From Camarhynchus parvulus (taxonomy: Eukaryota > Chordata > Aves > Passeriformes > Thraupidae): a stretch of 64,000 nucleotides of DNA. The stretch spans positions 75,269,689-75,333,688 of the forward strand of contig NC_044571.1 in assembly GCF_901933205.1 (NCBI RefSeq), in the 5' to 3' direction. Position 1 is the first letter of the stretch; every line of letters begins with the position of its first letter. A program made the translations under genes and the position numbers. The notes under the pieces were generated by a model that ran no database searches, was not told the origin of the DNA, and saw only the letters and a list, made by a program, of their open reading frames with translations. Below are positions 62,371 through 64,000 of the stretch, one piece after another.

Positions 62371-62398
62371 AATAAAAATTATATAATAAAAATTATAT
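62371..62398. repeat. Exact 14-base tandem duplication
   Basis: 'aataaaaattatat' occurs twice in tandem with no differences. Confidence 0.95.
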
Positions 62399-64000
62399 AA
62401 GATTAATAAGCAAGAAAAATATGCTCTTAATCAGGTTTCCTTTGGAGGTATTAAGGATTATCTGCCTAAGATATGAATGAGGACTAGCAATGACCCATTT
62501 GCCCAAAAACTAAGCTGGTACAATATTGCCTCATTAAAATTTTTGGAGCACAACTCTAATTTGGAGATTCAAGCAAGGCACACTGACAAGTGCAAATATG
62601 CACTTGGTTTTGATGGAAAGAAAATGAGCAAGATGAGAGGGTTCTCTTCATAAAAGTTTGGTTTTAGGAAGTGTCAAACCTCACCTGAGATCCAGGCATG
62701 GCTTGAAAGTGCAGGCCTTTATAGACTCCTAGTCTTGACTTTTTCAGAATGAACAGGCTGAAAATGAGGCTACTCAGGGAGACAGAGCAGACAGCAGACA
62801 CGGATTAGGCTTGCTTGCTGTTCCCTCTCCATGCATGGTGCTTGTGGTGTCTGGGAAGGGTCAGAAAAGCTCTCCATACCACAGGGATGAGCTGATACTT
62901 CTGGAACTGGAGTCTTGTAAATGTTTCTGCTGATTGGGCAGAGAAAGACCAGATGTTGTGGTGAATGTTTGTGGCATTCACCCCTGATCCATCCAGCTAG
63001 ATGTCATTTCACCCACCCAGAACAAACAAATTGCTGCACGCCTTGTCTATTGCTCTTCTTGTGGGTGTTGGTGCTTCTCAAGAGATCTCAGAAGGCAGCA
63101 GTAGAGCATCATTCCATCAGCTGAGCACCCTAAATCCCCTCATCCTTCGAGGACCCCACTCACATGCTGGAGCTGAAATCCCTGTTCTGTTTACCTGCAT
63201 GAGCTGAGTATATGCCAGAGATTTCCCCACCCAGTTCTAGCTTGCTCTTTCTTAGAGAGCACTACAAAAGATACATGGTGCGTTCCTAAAGACACAGCAT
63301 AATAGCTTGTGATTAATGAAGGACCAGCAATCAAGAAACAGGTGAAGAAAATGGAGCTTTTTATTTTAAATTATAACAAGAAACAAGCTTGATTTATGTA
63401 AGTCAGGCTGATGTGATCAAAAATAGGTAGATAGATCAGGGAAGGGTATTTTGCATCATAAGAGGGAAACTTAAAATCTCTTGAGTGGCTAGCAATCCTG
63501 ATTCTACCAAGTGAAGAAAGAGATATGTAGATGTACACATTCAGATTACAATTTGAGATGCCTTGAAAGAAAAGGTGGTGATGGTAAAATCTTTGCTAAG
63601 TAGAAATTAGTAAAATAACTATTTGTTCATTTTCTTACCTGTTTTCCCTTAATTGTCTCCTTTGTCATGTGAAATTTACAACCCAAGTTCAACCAGAACA
63701 TAGCAGTGTGTTGTTAATGGCTCACATAAATCAGGTAAATTAGCTATTTTTACCATTTGTCTTCCTGAAAGCTTTAAGACCAATTTGTGTTGCCTGTCCA
63801 ATTGAAAGAAAAATATCTGTGCCTTTGTGTGTTGATAATGTGGGAGATGCAGGAACTGTTGTATTAAACCAGCTGTTTCTTAACATATGACTTTCCTAAA
63901 ACTGTCATGTTCACCTGCTTTAGAACTACTCCATCCTGCTTCTTCTTAGTACTGAGATATGTTCAGAGCTATACCCTCAGTATGAAAGGACTTTAATACA

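Larger units (their letters stand above)
55517..64000. other. Unique non-coding DNA to the window end
   Basis: 8.5 kb without CR1 or LTR ends. Contents: a TG microsatellite at 57649-57679, a hairpin-forming T/A tract at 60861-60908, an 18-bp palindrome at 61729-61746 and a 14-base direct repeat at 62371-62398. A patch at 57700-57985 holds an open frame of 92 codons, a 'ccagtaagtag' donor-like word and a 'tataaaagc' TATA-like word, but not enough to call an exon or promoter. No gene is claimed. Confidence 0.6.

Noticed and set aside
1..64000. CRISPR arrays, operons, insertion sequences or phage genes
   Set aside because: No regularly spaced repeats, no dense coding, no ribosome-binding-site pattern; repeat content is plainly avian.

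Overview
The window is nuclear DNA from a bird, most likely a neoavian. The main evidence is seven CR1 (chicken repeat 1) non-LTR retrotransposon fragments. All are 5'-truncated and most end in the typical ATTCTATGATTCTAT-type tail. A second line of evidence is five solo LTRs of endogenous retroviruses with the layout seen in bird genomes: TGT start, ACA-type end, a TATA-like box and an ATTAAA/AATAAA-type signal. The rest is AT-rich, frequently interrupted by stops, and crossed by ordinary microsatellites. Nothing looks prokaryotic, viral (beyond solo LTRs) or plasmid-like. The species cannot be named from sequence alone.

No protein-coding gene, tRNA, rRNA or known ncRNA could be supported on either strand. 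The longest open frame (178 codons, 54188-54724 minus) exists only because microsatellites lack stops. The other frames of 60-129 codons match no family I recognise, except for pieces of the CR1 reverse-transcriptase ORF C-terminus. The window therefore reads as intergenic or deep intronic DNA; a small exon could be missed without homology data.

Layout: 1-4688 unique; CR1 (+) 4689-4850; CR1 (-) 5786-6145; old CR1 (-) 6950-7325; CR1 3' end (-) 8920-9015; 9016-21544 long unique block with a near-perfect 62-base inverted repeat at 11975-12036; solo LTR A (-) 21545-22004; unique; solo LTR B (+) 28635-29207; CR1 (+) 29740-29858; best-preserved CR1 (+) 31312-31915; unique; CR1 (+) 36228-36507; solo LTR C (+) 39836-40488, a different family, with an exact 5-bp target-site duplication; solo LTR D (+) 41959-42523; T/G-rich tract near 44.4 kb; old CR1 (+) 48950-49080; A49 homopolymer at 53706-53754; 21-bp tandem repeat and TA/TG microsatellite at 54.2-54.7 kb; solo LTR E (-) 54951-55516; unique to the end.

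There are no genes to integrate into a pathway. The history visible here is repeated CR1 insertion plus LTR-retrovirus insertions reduced to solo LTRs by recombination. I found no convincing new biological system. The observation most worth a second look is the hairpin at 11975-12036, followed by AT-rich unique blocks that might be conserved non-coding elements.
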